Assembly: GCA_025353585.1 (NCBI GenBank) | Contig: JANXOM010000257.1 | Span: 1-39,740, forward strand | DNA from: Deltaproteobacteria bacterium | GTDB taxonomy: Bacteria; Myxococcota_A; Polyangia; Haliangiales; Haliangiaceae | Reading direction: 5' to 3' | Length of the DNA: 39,740 bases | Shown here: one piece after another, positions 8,915 through 18,104 of the stretch | Numbering within the stretch: position 1 is the first letter of the stretch | Layout of the letters: each line of letters opens with the position of its first letter | Program-made: the position numbers and the translations under genes | The notes under the pieces: generated by a model | What the model saw: only the letters and a program-made list of their open reading frames with translations | Database searches by the model: none | What the model was told of the DNA's origin: nothing

Positions 8915-11532
8915 CACGTGCCTCGCACGCCGAGCGTGGGCAGGAACGGATAGCTCGAGATCGGCGAGCTCGCGCGATAGCGATAGTCGTACTGGACGCC
9001 CTCGACGTTCGTCGCGTTCGTCGCGTTGATGGCGTCGACATAGACGCCGATGCTCCACGTGTCGAACAGCCAGTCGCGCTCGGCGCGCACGTCGAGCTGG
9101 CGGAACGTCGGGATCCGCACGGAGCGCTCCGGTCCGCGCACCGGCACGTACCCGCCCGCGTCCGCGTCGTACGTCGCGCCCACGACCGGCGTATCGGGCC
9201 GGCCGCTCGCCAGCTGGAACCGCGCGCCGAGCTCGAACCCCGCCCCCGGCTTCCAACTCACGACCGCGTTCATCACGTGCGGCTGGTCGAACGCCGTCGG
9301 GTAGACGCGCCCGTTGTCGCCGTCGTGCTGGTGCGAGCGCGAGAACGTGTACGAGAGCCACCCGAACACGTGCGCGCTGATCTCGCGCTTGATGATCGCC
9401 TCGAACCCGTACGAGCTCCGCTTGCCCGTGTTGACGAAGTTCACGTAGCTGTACGTGCCGTCCGGGTTCATCGTGACGTCGTTGGTGAAGACGACCAGGT
9501 TCGAGCGATCGACGTAGTAGATCTCGCTGTCGATCGACCACAGGTGTGTCGGCCGCCACTCGTAGCCGAGCCCGTACTGGATCGCGTGCTCGAGCTGCAC
9601 GTTCGTGTTGCCGAAGCGGCGGTCGAGCGCCTCGGGCTGCGGCGGCTGCGTGAAGCGTCCCACGTACGCCTTCAGCGTCCACAGATCCGATGCCTTATAG
9701 CGCGCCACGATCCGCGGGTCGGCGCTCTGCCGCTGCTGTCCATCGAGCAGGTACGCGTCGAGGCGCACGGTCGGGATGATGCGCAGCCGGCTCGTGAGGT
9801 CGAGACCGAGGTCGATGTAGCCGCCCGCCCCGAGCGACTGCGAGCCGCGAAACACCTGCGACGGCGTGATGTTGACGCCCGACGAGTTGGTCAGCGTGTC
9901 GTCGATCGGCACGAGCGCCTGGTACGTCGTCACGCGCGACAGGAGGTCGAGGCCCGTATCGAGCAGCAGCCACGGCGCCGGCCGCCCCGTGACGCGCAGC
10001 CGGTACGACAGCGAGTTGTTGACGATGGCGATGTCGGTGAACGGCCCCGCCGCCATCGCCTCGGCCCCGGTGAACGAGACCGTGTCGCGGCCCCACGCCG
10101 GCGAGATCGTGAGCTTGAGGTCGTGCCCGAGTCCGCGCGAGTAGCTGCCGATGACGCGCAGGAAGTGCACGGCGCTGTTCAGATCCGACGAGCTCGTCGG
10201 GTCGGCCTGCAGCACGTGGAGCGAGTCGGAGCTGCCGATCGCGAAGAGCGAGAGGTGCCCGTTCTCGTGCAAGTTCCAGTCGAGCTTCGCCGACAGGTCG
10301 TAGTAGATCGGCGTCACGATCCGCTGCGAGCCCTTGCTGGGCGTCGGCAACACGAACCCGAGGAACGCGTCGATGTAGGAGCGGCGCCCGGCGACCGCGA
10401 TCGTCAGATCCTTCGTGATCGGCGCGCGGAGGTAGCCGCCCGCGTCGATGAAGTCGACCTTCGCCGAGCCGTGGACGCCGTCGTCCTTGGTCTCGCGCGT
10501 CTCGAGCGCGACCACGCCGCCGTGGTGCCGCCCGAAGCGGCCGGGGAAGCCGCCCGGGTAGAGGTCGATCGAGTCGAGCATCTCGGCGTTGAAGATCGAC
10601 GGCCCGCCGAGGAAGTGGAACAGCGCGGGGACCTCGTGCCCGTCGACGAAGATGCCGGTGTCGTCGGGGTTCGAGCCGCGCACGAGCAGGAGGCCGAGCC
10701 CGAACGGGGCGCGCTGGAGGCCGGGCAGGGTCTGGATCGCGCGGATCGGATCGCCGAAGGTGCCGGGGATGCTCGTCAGCTGCTGCCGCGAGATCGTGCG
10801 GCGCGTGACCTCGAGGACCTCGCGATCGCCCTCGACCACCGTCTCGTACGGGTTGCCGCCCTTCGGCCGCAGCCACAGCCGAACCTCGAGGGCCTCGCGC
10901 CTGGCGAGCTCGATCGGGCGCTCGACCTTGTCGTAGTGCGGGTCGAGCGCGAGGAGCTGGTACTTGCCCGGCGCGACGCCGTGAAAGAAGAACGAGCCGT
11001 CGGGACCCGTGATCACGTCGAGGCCGAGCTCGGCGATCGAGACGATCACGCCCGCGAGCTTGGTCCGCGTGCCGCGCTCCACCGCGACGCCCTGCAGCGT
11101 GATCGGCGCGTCCATCGAGCCCGCGTGGTTCGGCGGCCCCGCGTGCACCTGCGCCGGGTTCGGCGCGGGTTGCGCGACCGGCTCGGCGGGCTCGGGCGGC
11201 GACTCGATGACGAAGTTGATCGCCGTCTCCACCGCGATCGCGCCGGGCACGCCGTCGATCTGCGCGGGGTCGAACACGTACTGCAGCGCGGCGGCCACGG
11301 CGGCCTCGTCGAACCCGTCGCCGGTGCGCTCGAGGACATCGACTGCCGTCACGAGCCCGGCGGCGTCGATGTGGATCCGCACGCGCACCTTCGCCGTCTT
11401 GCCGGCGGCGAGCGCGGCCGGCGGATAGTCCGGCGCGACCGCCTGCAGCAGGGCCGGCGGCTTCGTGACAGTGCCCGCGTGCGCGGTGCCCGCGAGCGCC
11501 AGCAGCGCGACAAGGACGAGATATCGACGCAC
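8911..11532 (-). CDS. TonB-dependent receptor with N-terminal TonB C-terminal-type domain
   Basis: 873 residues, GTG start. A signal peptide (MRRYLVLVALLALAGTAHA) is followed by a TonB_C-like domain (~25-115; PDYPPAALAAGKTAKVRVRI) and a carboxypeptidase-regulatory-like fold (~140-225). The plug follows (~230-350; IRAIQTLPGLQRAPFG, LLLVRGSNPDDTGIFVDGHE), then the beta-barrel, ending in RGTW, a C-terminal aromatic as usual for outer-membrane proteins. It is an outer-membrane importer whose substrate cannot be told. Fusion of the TonB-box-binding domain to the receptor itself is the odd point. Start support: signal peptide at the N-terminus. Two CGTGGATT direct repeats lie upstream. Confidence 0.9.
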   Translation of the reverse strand: MRRYLVLVALLALAGTAHAGTVTKPPALLQAVAPDYPPAALAAGKTAKVRVRIHIDAAGLVTAVDVLERTGDGFDEAAVAAALQYVFDPAQIDGVPGAIAVETAINFVIESPPEPAEPVAQPAPNPAQVHAGPPNHAGSMDAPITLQGVAVERGTRTKLAGVIVSIAELGLDVITGPDGSFFFHGVAPGKYQLLALDPHYDKVERPIELARREALEVRLWLRPKGGNPYETVVEGDREVLEVTRRTISRQQLTSIPGTFGDPIRAIQTLPGLQRAPFGLGLLLVRGSNPDDTGIFVDGHEVPALFHFLGGPSIFNAEMLDSIDLYPGGFPGRFGRHHGGVVALETRETKDDGVHGSAKVDFIDAGGYLRAPITKDLTIAVAGRRSYIDAFLGFVLPTPSKGSQRIVTPIYYDLSAKLDWNLHENGHLSLFAIGSSDSLHVLQADPTSSSDLNSAVHFLRVIGSYSRGLGHDLKLTISPAWGRDTVSFTGAEAMAAGPFTDIAIVNNSLSYRLRVTGRPAPWLLLDTGLDLLSRVTTYQALVPIDDTLTNSSGVNITPSQVFRGSQSLGAGGYIDLGLDLTSRLRIIPTVRLDAYLLDGQQRQSADPRIVARYKASDLWTLKAYVGRFTQPPQPEALDRRFGNTNVQLEHAIQYGLGYEWRPTHLWSIDSEIYYVDRSNLVVFTNDVTMNPDGTYSYVNFVNTGKRSSYGFEAIIKREISAHVFGWLSYTFSRSHQHDGDNGRVYPTAFDQPHVMNAVVSWKPGAGFELGARFQLASGRPDTPVVGATYDADAGGYVPVRGPERSVRIPTFRQLDVRAERDWLFDTWSIGVYVDAINATNATNVEGVQYDYRYRASSPISSYPFLPTLGVRGTW

Positions 11533-11541
11533 GCAGAGCCC

Positions 11542-11594
11542 CGTGGATTAGACCACGCGCCCGACGAGCCCGTTGCTCGCGATCCGCGTGGATT
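11542..11594. promoter_or_regulatory. Direct repeats upstream of the TonB receptor
   Basis: CGTGGATT occurs at 11542-11549 and 11587-11594, 45 bases apart, within the 64-bp gap before the receptor start. The first copy is also part of a small inverted repeat (CGTGG-ATTAGA-CCACG). On the minus strand TCTAAT (11552-11547) could be a -10, 14 bases before the GTG. Candidate operator; weak evidence. Confidence 0.3.
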
Positions 11595-11596
11595 GG

Positions 11597-12523
11597 CTAC
11601 GTCTGCGCGGTCTTCCGCAGATGCGCGAGCAGCTTGTCCATCATGCCGCGCATCGCGTTCTCGAGCGCCTCCTTGCGGAGCGCGGGCAGGTACTTCGCGT
11701 CGTACGTGCGCTTCGGCACCTGGACCTTCGCGCCGCCGGAAAGGAACGACTGCATCTTGCCCTTGTCGTCGGAGATCGCGAGCCGCAGCTGCGCCTCGAT
11801 CTCCATGTACGAGCCGGACGGCACGACCTCGAGCTTCACCACCGACAGGTCGAGCAGCCGCGCGTCGAGGCCCCAGCGCTGCGCGTCGGCGGCGACCGTG
11901 GTCACGAGCGGCTGCGACTTGCACGCGTCGAGCAGGGCGGCGCGGACGACCTCGGCGTGCGTCTTGCGCGCGTCTTTATCGTTCTTGCCGGGCGAGTCGT
12001 CGCTCGACGACTTCACCTGCACGTAGAGATCGGGGTGGTTCGCGACCGCGTGCGGCGAGTGCCCGAAGCCGCCATTGCGACGCGCGGACGCCTCGGCCAT
12101 GGCCGGCGATTCGCTCGGCGCGGCGGGCGCCGCGGCCTCGGCCGGCAGGTGGTTCGCCTTGAGGATCTGCCCGACCGCCGTGTGCGCGTGCGAGCGGACA
12201 TCGGCATCGGGATCGCTGCCCGCGAGCTCGCGGAGCGACGGGATCGCCGCCTGGTGGCCGAGGTGACCGAGCGCGCCGGCGGCCGTCGCACGGACCTTCG
12301 CGTTCGGATCGGAGAGCGCGGTGACGAGCGGCTTGAGCGTGGGCTTGCCGCCGAGCTTCGCGAGCGCGACGACCGCGGCCAGCCGCTCCTTGTCGCTCGA
12401 GCTCGACGCCAGCACCTTCGCGAGCGTGTCGATCCGATCCTCGGCTCGCGCGGGCGCGGCCTGCAGGAGCGCGACTGCGATCAGCAGCAGCGCCCCGATC
12501 GGTGCGAGTCCCCGCGTCCGCAT
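11597..12523 (-). CDS. Secreted HEAT-repeat protein
   Basis: 308 residues from ATG 12523; the open frame extends further upstream but without a plausible signal. The N-terminus MRTRGLAPIGALLLIAVALL..APARA is a signal peptide. Residues ~35-125 are HEAT/PBS-lyase-type repeats (GGKPTLKPLVTALSDPNAKV, AAIPSLRELAGSDPDADVRS). After an Ala/Pro/Ser linker, the C-terminal half (~190-305) is a mixed alpha/beta domain, possibly an amyloid- or OmpA-unrelated beta-sheet; unassigned. HEAT repeats are protein-binding scaffolds, so a periplasmic adaptor is plausible. It is divergent from the anchored unknown at 12590. The promoter has TTGACT and CCTAAT. Confidence 0.85.
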   Translation of the reverse strand: MRTRGLAPIGALLLIAVALLQAAPARAEDRIDTLAKVLASSSSDKERLAAVVALAKLGGKPTLKPLVTALSDPNAKVRATAAGALGHLGHQAAIPSLRELAGSDPDADVRSHAHTAVGQILKANHLPAEAAAPAAPSESPAMAEASARRNGGFGHSPHAVANHPDLYVQVKSSSDDSPGKNDKDARKTHAEVVRAALLDACKSQPLVTTVAADAQRWGLDARLLDLSVVKLEVVPSGSYMEIEAQLRLAISDDKGKMQSFLSGGAKVQVPKRTYDAKYLPALRKEALENAMRGMMDKLLAHLRKTAQT

Positions 12524-12532
12524 GCCGTCTCG

Positions 12533-12562
12533 ATTAGGCGCGCGAGTGATCCGTGAAGTCAA
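12533..12562 (-). promoter_or_regulatory. Sigma-70-type promoter of the HEAT-repeat gene
   Basis: On the minus strand TTGACT (12562-12557), an 18-base spacer and CCTAAT (12538-12533) lie 9 bases before the ATG at 12523. The leader would be only a few bases. The site overlaps the upstream region of the divergent gene. Confidence 0.5.
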
Positions 12563-12574
12563 CGTTTCTTCATG

Positions 12575-12580
12575 TACGAT
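12575..12580 (+). promoter_or_regulatory. -10 element TACGAT before 12590
   Basis: TACGAT ends 9 bases before the ATG at 12590. Because a -10 element cannot lie inside its own coding region, it supports the ATG at 12590 over the in-frame ATG at 12572. Confidence 0.45.
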
Positions 12581-12589
12581 CCTGACCAC

Positions 12590-13432
12590 ATGGCGGTGGT
12601 CGATTCTCCGTACAAGCTCGGCGTCCTCGGCGGCGGCGTGGTGCTGATCGGATTGATCACGATCGTGCGCTTCTGCGGCAACGTCGGGCTCCCGGCCAAG
12701 CCGCCGCCGCCGGCCGGCCCGACGGGCACGCAGCAGGAGCTGATGGCCCACGCCGTCGACCTGCCGGGGGTGTACCTGGACTACGTGCGCACCGACGCCG
12801 CCGCCGCGAGCGTCGCCGCACCATCGCTCAAGGACATGCAGCGCAAGTTCGCGTATCACGCGGACGACTCGACGCGCCTCATCGCTCCCGGCCAGCCGCC
12901 GATCGATGTCGCGGGCCTGCGCATCCACCTGGAGGTCTCGGGCGACACGGTCGTGATGAAGGTCGACAACCAGCTCCCGACCGATCTCGCCTACGAGATC
13001 ACCACGACCTCGAACCTCGGCCCGACGTGCAACTCCGCGCGCGTCTTGCCGTTCGACGCAATGGTCATCCGCAAGGGCGGGAGCGAGACGCGCACGGAGT
13101 GCGTCTATCGCGCCGACTCGCAGCTGCGCATCACGAAGGTCGAGACGATCGAGCTCTCGCCGCTGTCGTCGTACTACATCGAGCACGTGCCGCCGTCGCT
13201 CGTGCAGGTCGACCCGCGCATCGCGCGCGGACATCACGCGTCCGGCCAGATGTGCTCGGAGGTGGTGGCCCAGTCGGTCCGCGCCGGGATCGAACGCCAC
13301 GAGATCAGCTGGCGAGATCTCGTGGACTTCTACGCCCGCCATCGCTGCCAGACCTACCAGTTTCCGCAGAGTTACCGGGCTCTTACCTCGGACGGCGAGC
13401 GCGCGATCCCGGCTGTCGACGCGCGGCAGTAG
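12590..13432 (+). CDS. Membrane-anchored protein of unknown function
   Basis: 280 residues from ATG 12590 (alternative ATG 12572). One transmembrane segment at ~9-28 (VLGGGVVLIGLITIVRF), followed by a Pro-rich linker (PAKPPPPAGP) and a soluble domain. This domain carries four Cys (PTCNSAR, TECVYR, QMCSEV, HRCQTY) that could form disulfides outside the cytoplasm. No family recognised. It is a single-pass anchored periplasmic or surface protein of a kind frequent in myxobacteria. The gene is followed by a 86-bp gap holding the HU/IHF promoter. The divergent HEAT-repeat gene may share regulation with it. Confidence 0.8.
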   Translation: MAVVDSPYKLGVLGGGVVLIGLITIVRFCGNVGLPAKPPPPAGPTGTQQELMAHAVDLPGVYLDYVRTDAAAASVAAPSLKDMQRKFAYHADDSTRLIAPGQPPIDVAGLRIHLEVSGDTVVMKVDNQLPTDLAYEITTTSNLGPTCNSARVLPFDAMVIRKGGSETRTECVYRADSQLRITKVETIELSPLSSYYIEHVPPSLVQVDPRIARGHHASGQMCSEVVAQSVRAGIERHEISWRDLVDFYARHRCQTYQFPQSYRALTSDGERAIPAVDARQ

Positions 13433-13463
13433 AAAAGAAACGACGAAATTCGCGGCGTTACAC

Positions 13464-13493
13464 TTGCCACGACCCGCGCCGGGCGTTTAGCCT
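13464..13493 (+). promoter_or_regulatory. Promoter of the HU/IHF gene
   Basis: TTGCCA (13464-13469), an 18-base spacer and TAGCCT (13488-13493). The predicted start is near 13500, giving a ~19-base leader that contains GGAG (13509-13512) six bases before the GTG at 13519. Confidence 0.5.
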
Positions 13494-13518
13494 ACTGTCT
13501 AGTTACGCGGAGTTACGG

Positions 13519-13881
13519 GTGACCAAGTCCGAGCTCATCGAAAAAATTTCCGAGACGTTAAAGCTGCCGGCTGGTAAGGCCGAGGCGATCGTTAACACGA
13601 TCTTCGATTCGATGGTCAAGGCCCTCGAGCGCGGCGAAGGCATCGAGATCCGAGGCTTTGGCAGCTTCACCGTGCGCAAGTACAAGGCGTACGAAGGCCG
13701 CAACCCGCGGACCGGCGAGACGGTGCACGTCGCCGAGAAGCGGCTGCCTTTCTTCAAGGTCGGCAAAGACTTGCGCGAGCGAGTCAACGCTGGCCTCGGG
13801 ACGCCACTGCCGGTGGATCGCCCCGATGAAGCCGACGATACGGATCCGGACGATCCGGATCTCGACGACGACGACGAGTAG
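13519..13881 (+). CDS. HU/IHF family DNA-binding protein with acidic tail
   Basis: 120 residues, GTG start at 13519 with GGAG six bases upstream. The sequence opens VTKSELIEKISETLKLPAGK and has the family's DNA-bending arm signature GRNPRTGE followed by FKVGKDLRERVN, closest in feel to IHF-beta-type proteins. Typical HU/IHF proteins are 90-100 residues. Here ~20 extra residues form an almost purely Asp/Glu/Pro tail (e.g. DDTDPDDPDLDDDDE). It binds and bends DNA in the nucleoid. The acidic tail probably tunes DNA affinity or mimics DNA; that is inference. Converges with the PEP-utilising-type gene with a 4-base gap between stop codons. Confidence 0.93.
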   Translation: MTKSELIEKISETLKLPAGKAEAIVNTIFDSMVKALERGEGIEIRGFGSFTVRKYKAYEGRNPRTGETVHVAEKRLPFFKVGKDLRERVNAGLGTPLPVDRPDEADDTDPDDPDLDDDDE

Positions 13882-13885
13882 ACCG

Positions 13886-15844
13886 CTAGAGCGGGGTGAT
13901 CGTCCCCGCGTCGCCATCGACGCGGACGATCTGGCCATCGCGCAGGGTGCTCCATGCGCCCGCGCAGCCGACGACGCAAGGTACGCCTAACTCGCGCGCG
14001 AGCGCCGCGCCGTGATCGAGCAAGCCGCCGGTCTCGGAGATGATCGCCGCGCAGCCGGCGACGAGGACCGCGAGCGCGGGCGTGACGGCGCGCGTGACGA
14101 CGATGTCGCCACGCCCCACGGCAACGGCGCTCGCGAGCGTGGCGAAGCGCACGATCCGACCTGTAACTCGCGCGCCGACCCCGGCTCCGCGCAGGCCGCC
14201 GGCCCGTGTGGCCGCGATCGTCGGTTCGCCGCCGACGGTGATCGGCATGTCCCAGCGGCTGGCGCGCAGCGCCGCGGTCCGCGCGGCCGAGGCGCGGCGG
14301 TGAGCCGTGACGCCGTCGAGCGGACCGCCGGGCCTGGCGGCGACGACCTCTTCGAGCGGTAACCAGAAGATATCCGCGGGGGCGATGCCGAGCGCCGCCG
14401 CGTGGGCGAGGAGGGCGCGCCGGACGAGCCCTTGGGCCCGCGCGAACGCGAAGTCATCGCGCTCGGCGAGATCTGCGACCTCATCCTCCGTGCGTGGCGG
14501 CGACGCCGCTGGACCGGCCCCCGTGCGCGCGCGCTCGATCGCATCGCGGACGAGCTGCGGCCGCTCGCCGAACGTCGGCACAGCCACGTCCCACGCCGGC
14601 GCCAGCGGGGCGAGCCGACCGAGGGCGTCCGCCTCGGCCAGCCCGCCGCGCGCGGCGGCGAGCAGCGTCGCCTCGACCGAGGACGGCCGGACACCCGTGC
14701 CGCGCGGGCGCGTCCGGCGCGCGGCCGCGATCCAGCGCGAGACCTGCGCCCAGGCCGCGTAGAAAGCGACGTACCGGTCGAGCGCGTCCACCAGCGACGC
14801 CGGCTCGCCACCGGTATCGCCGCCGAGCGCGGCGGTCATCGCCGCTTCGAGCGCGCGCGGATCATCCGGCGGCGCCGCCGCGCGCTCGGCGTCCGCGTGG
14901 GCCGCGACGTACAGGTAGCCGCCGCACACGCGCAGCGCCCAGGGCGCGACGTCGGCGACGCGCGCGACGAGCCCGGCCTGCGCGAGGGACAGCGGGTCCG
15001 GATTGTGTGCGATGTCCCAGGTCCACTGCCGGCCATCGCCGACGAGCGCCGCGAGCACGATCGGCGGCGGCGGGGTGCGCGGCTCGCTCGCCGGCGGTTG
15101 CACGATCGGCCGCGCCTGCACGATCCACAGCGTCGGTCCGCGCGCGCCGTCGCCGCGGGCCGGTGCGGCGACCAGCTCGACGTCTGCGCCCGTCGCCTCC
15201 GCGCCGATGGCGGCCTCGGCCGCGAGGGCGAGTTGCACCACGGGATCCGCATCGCCGCGGGTGCGCGTGTCGATCGCGGCGCCGCGCTCGGCCCCGCGCT
15301 GCACCCAGACCTCGTCTCCGCCCGCGGGGGACCGCGTGTACACGGTGATCCGCTCGCCGGAGATGAACCGCTGCACGATCACGCCGACCGTCGCGATCCC
15401 CGCGGCCGCGTCGCGTCGCCGCGCATACGCGACCGCGAGCGGCGTCAGCGCGCTCGTCCACACCGCGCGGATCGCGCCGTCGACCTCGCCTGCGGGCACC
15501 GCGCGCCGCGACGAGAACACCCCCGCCGCCGCGCCGGCCTCGCCGTCCTCGATCGTGGCCGACGAGCGCACCGCGAGCAGCTCGCCCAGCGCACCGGCCC
15601 GCGCGCCGACGGCGGGGGCGATCACCGCCGCCGCGATCCGCGCGGCCGCCGCCTCGAGCGCGTGGCCGGCGTCATCGGCCGCCGCGCCGAGCGCCACGTC
15701 TCCGACGACCGCGCGAAACGCCGCCCCCCCGAGCGCGAACCCGGCCGGCACCGGCAGCCCCGCGGCGAGCAGGCGCGCCAGGTGCGCCGCCTTGCCGCCG
15801 CAGCCGGTCTCCGCCGAGGCGTCGGCGAGCGCAAACATCCGCAC
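13886..15844 (-). CDS. PEP-utilising-type phosphotransferase (ATP-grasp plus swivelling His domain)
   Basis: 652 residues from GTG 15844; ATG 15838 is an alternative. The N-terminus GGKAAHLARLLAAGLPVPAGF is the start of the PPDK N-terminal ATP-grasp domain, which also shows LLAVRSSATIEDGE and closes at IVQARPIVQP (~250). A divergent middle region follows. The C-terminal ~90 residues are the PEP-utiliser mobile domain, with the phospho-His in ETGGLLDHGAALARELGVP (His611). The PEP/pyruvate-binding TIM barrel of PpsA/PPDK is absent. That architecture matches rifampin-phosphotransferase-type enzymes, which move phosphate from ATP via His to a small molecule, although those are usually longer (~860). 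Substrate unknown. Divergent from the 3D-domain gene with overlapping promoters. Confidence 0.8.
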   Translation of the reverse strand: MRMFALADASAETGCGGKAAHLARLLAAGLPVPAGFALGGAAFRAVVGDVALGAAADDAGHALEAAAARIAAAVIAPAVGARAGALGELLAVRSSATIEDGEAGAAAGVFSSRRAVPAGEVDGAIRAVWTSALTPLAVAYARRRDAAAGIATVGVIVQRFISGERITVYTRSPAGGDEVWVQRGAERGAAIDTRTRGDADPVVQLALAAEAAIGAEATGADVELVAAPARGDGARGPTLWIVQARPIVQPPASEPRTPPPPIVLAALVGDGRQWTWDIAHNPDPLSLAQAGLVARVADVAPWALRVCGGYLYVAAHADAERAAAPPDDPRALEAAMTAALGGDTGGEPASLVDALDRYVAFYAAWAQVSRWIAAARRTRPRGTGVRPSSVEATLLAAARGGLAEADALGRLAPLAPAWDVAVPTFGERPQLVRDAIERARTGAGPAASPPRTEDEVADLAERDDFAFARAQGLVRRALLAHAAALGIAPADIFWLPLEEVVAARPGGPLDGVTAHRRASAARTAALRASRWDMPITVGGEPTIAATRAGGLRGAGVGARVTGRIVRFATLASAVAVGRGDIVVTRAVTPALAVLVAGCAAIISETGGLLDHGAALARELGVPCVVGCAGAWSTLRDGQIVRVDGDAGTITPL

Positions 15845-15850
15845 GTCGAG

Positions 15851-15865
15851 AACTTACGCTACGAT
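15851..15865. promoter_or_regulatory. Overlapping divergent -10 elements
   Basis: Plus: TACGAT (15860-15865) lies 9 bases before the GTG at 15875, with GGAG between them (15867-15870). Minus: TAAGTT (15856-15851) lies 6 bases before the GTG at 15844; TAGCGT (15861-15856) is an alternative. The two genes start 31 bases apart. Confidence 0.45.
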
Positions 15866-15874
15866 CGGAGCATC

Positions 15875-16657
<783 letters not shown>

Positions 16658-16666
16658 GGCGGCGAT

Positions 16667-18058
16667 TCACTCGACGCCGGCGCGGATCTGACCCGTCGAG
16701 AACCGCACGAGCGTCGCGCCCGGATGGGTGGCGAGGTTGACCAGGTTCGCCGTTTCGATCGGTTGCCGGCGCGCCTGGGTGTGGCCCGCGACCGTGTCGA
16801 GCTCGAGGCTCTGCGCGAGCACCGTCGGGACCTTGTCGCCGTCGTGCGGCATGACGTCGCCGATCGCCATCGGGATCGTCGGCAGCGTGACGTCGCCCGG
16901 CGTGGGGCCGTACACGGTCCAGGCGAACGTGGTCGTCGTCGAGCTGCCGCCCACGACGGCGGTGCGCGAGTAGCCGACCGCCACGCGGAACAGATCCGGC
17001 GCGTCGGTCGACGTGCCCGTCGACGACACGGGGACGTGCACCGTCACGCTCGCGAGGTCGAACGACGGCCTGCCGATGAACGGCAGCATGCGCACGTGGC
17101 CGTCGAACGCGTACGTCGTGGCCGCGCCGTCGACGAGCTCCCGGACCACCTGGGTGCCGGCCGCGCTCGCGAGCGTGGTCTGCGCGACGACCGGGCCCGT
17201 CAACGTCGGGCCGATCGTCGTGAGCGTGTCCGTCACGCCGCTCTCGTGCAACTGGTTCTGCGCGAACGCGAAGCCGTGCCCGTCGGGCGCGATGCGGCTC
17301 ATGCCGACGTTGGTGATCGTCGCGTCGTCGAGGTTCGCGTAGGTGCCGACGAGCGACGTGCCGGCGGTGTACGCGCCGATGATCGCCGCCGTGGCGGGCG
17401 GGGAGATCGTCGTCTGGGGCTGCACGACGAAGCCGCGCGAGCCGCTCGCGTCGAACGCGTGCGCGACGAGCAGCGCGGGCGAGGCCGTGCAGTCGGGCGT
17501 CAGGGTCGCTTGCACGGCCAGCTGCGTCGGCGGCGGGCCCGCGCCCGGGGTCTCGTGCACGACGGTCGACACGCCGCACGGCCCGAACGCCTCGTACGAG
17601 ATATTCGGGTCGCCGCCCGCGATCGTCGGGACCGTCACCGTGAGCGGCCTGGCCGGCGTGGTCACGGGTGTCTTCGTGCCGATGACAGCCGTGTCCCCCG
17701 GCTGGAGCGCGGTGATCGTCTGCATCTGGAAGCCGGTCGCGACGGCCGCGACCGACGTGGCGCTCGCCCCCGCGTGGACGTCCGCCACCGCGTCGCCGCT
17801 GCCGTTCGTGGCGACGGTCTGCGTGCCCGCCGAGTCGACGAAGACCACCGACACGCCGACGGAGGGCGAGCCGCCGCCCTTCGGATCGAGGACCCGGATC
17901 GTCACCGGCCCGTGGTCGGGAGCCGCGTCCGTCCCGGTCGCGTCGCCGCGAGCGCCATCGCTCGTGGCGGGCGCGTCGGCCAGGCCGTTCGGCTTCACCG
18001 AGCCACACGCACCGAGGAGCAGGATGGCCCCGAGCGCGGCGTTCATCGTCGAGTTCAT
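16667..18058 (-). CDS. Lipoprotein paralogue 1 (463 aa)
   Basis: 463 residues. The ATG at 18058 or the in-frame ATG at 18046 gives a lipoprotein signal, lipobox LLGAC. The mature N-terminus (NGLADAP) and Asp/Ala-rich linker match its paralogue at 18481-19905. Both share VxVxD-type beta strands, YEAFGPCG / YEVFGPCG, a DAPDLF..VGY segment and PGDVxLPT near the end, so they are a tandem duplication separated by an inverted small gene. The first domain (~45-130) resembles a carboxypeptidase-regulatory or Ig-like fold. Surface or periplasmic lipoprotein of unknown role. TAGAAT lies 9 bases before ATG 18058, supporting that start. Confidence 0.85.
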   Translation of the reverse strand: MNSTMNAALGAILLLGACGSVKPNGLADAPATSDGARGDATGTDAAPDHGPVTIRVLDPKGGGSPSVGVSVVFVDSAGTQTVATNGSGDAVADVHAGASATSVAAVATGFQMQTITALQPGDTAVIGTKTPVTTPARPLTVTVPTIAGGDPNISYEAFGPCGVSTVVHETPGAGPPPTQLAVQATLTPDCTASPALLVAHAFDASGSRGFVVQPQTTISPPATAAIIGAYTAGTSLVGTYANLDDATITNVGMSRIAPDGHGFAFAQNQLHESGVTDTLTTIGPTLTGPVVAQTTLASAAGTQVVRELVDGAATTYAFDGHVRMLPFIGRPSFDLASVTVHVPVSSTGTSTDAPDLFRVAVGYSRTAVVGGSSTTTTFAWTVYGPTPGDVTLPTIPMAIGDVMPHDGDKVPTVLAQSLELDTVAGHTQARRQPIETANLVNLATHPGATLVRFSTGQIRAGVE

Positions 18059-18067
18059 AGGCCCGCA

Positions 18068-18098
18068 ATTCTACTCAAGGATCTCGGCGTGGTAGCGT
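18068..18098. promoter_or_regulatory. Divergent -10 elements
   Basis: Minus: TAGAAT (18073-18068), 9 bases before ATG 18058. Plus: TGgTAGCGT, an extended -10 with its hexamer at 18093-18098, 6 bases before GTG 18105. The latter spacing would put the transcription start on the start codon. Confidence 0.5.
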
Positions 18099-18104
18099 CC
18101 AAAC

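Noticed and set aside
14402-15874. N-terminal extension of the 3D-domain protein's frame
   Set aside because: It is antisense to the PEP-utilising-type gene. The GTG at 15875 begins a signal peptide with GGAG upstream, so the earlier part is not coding.
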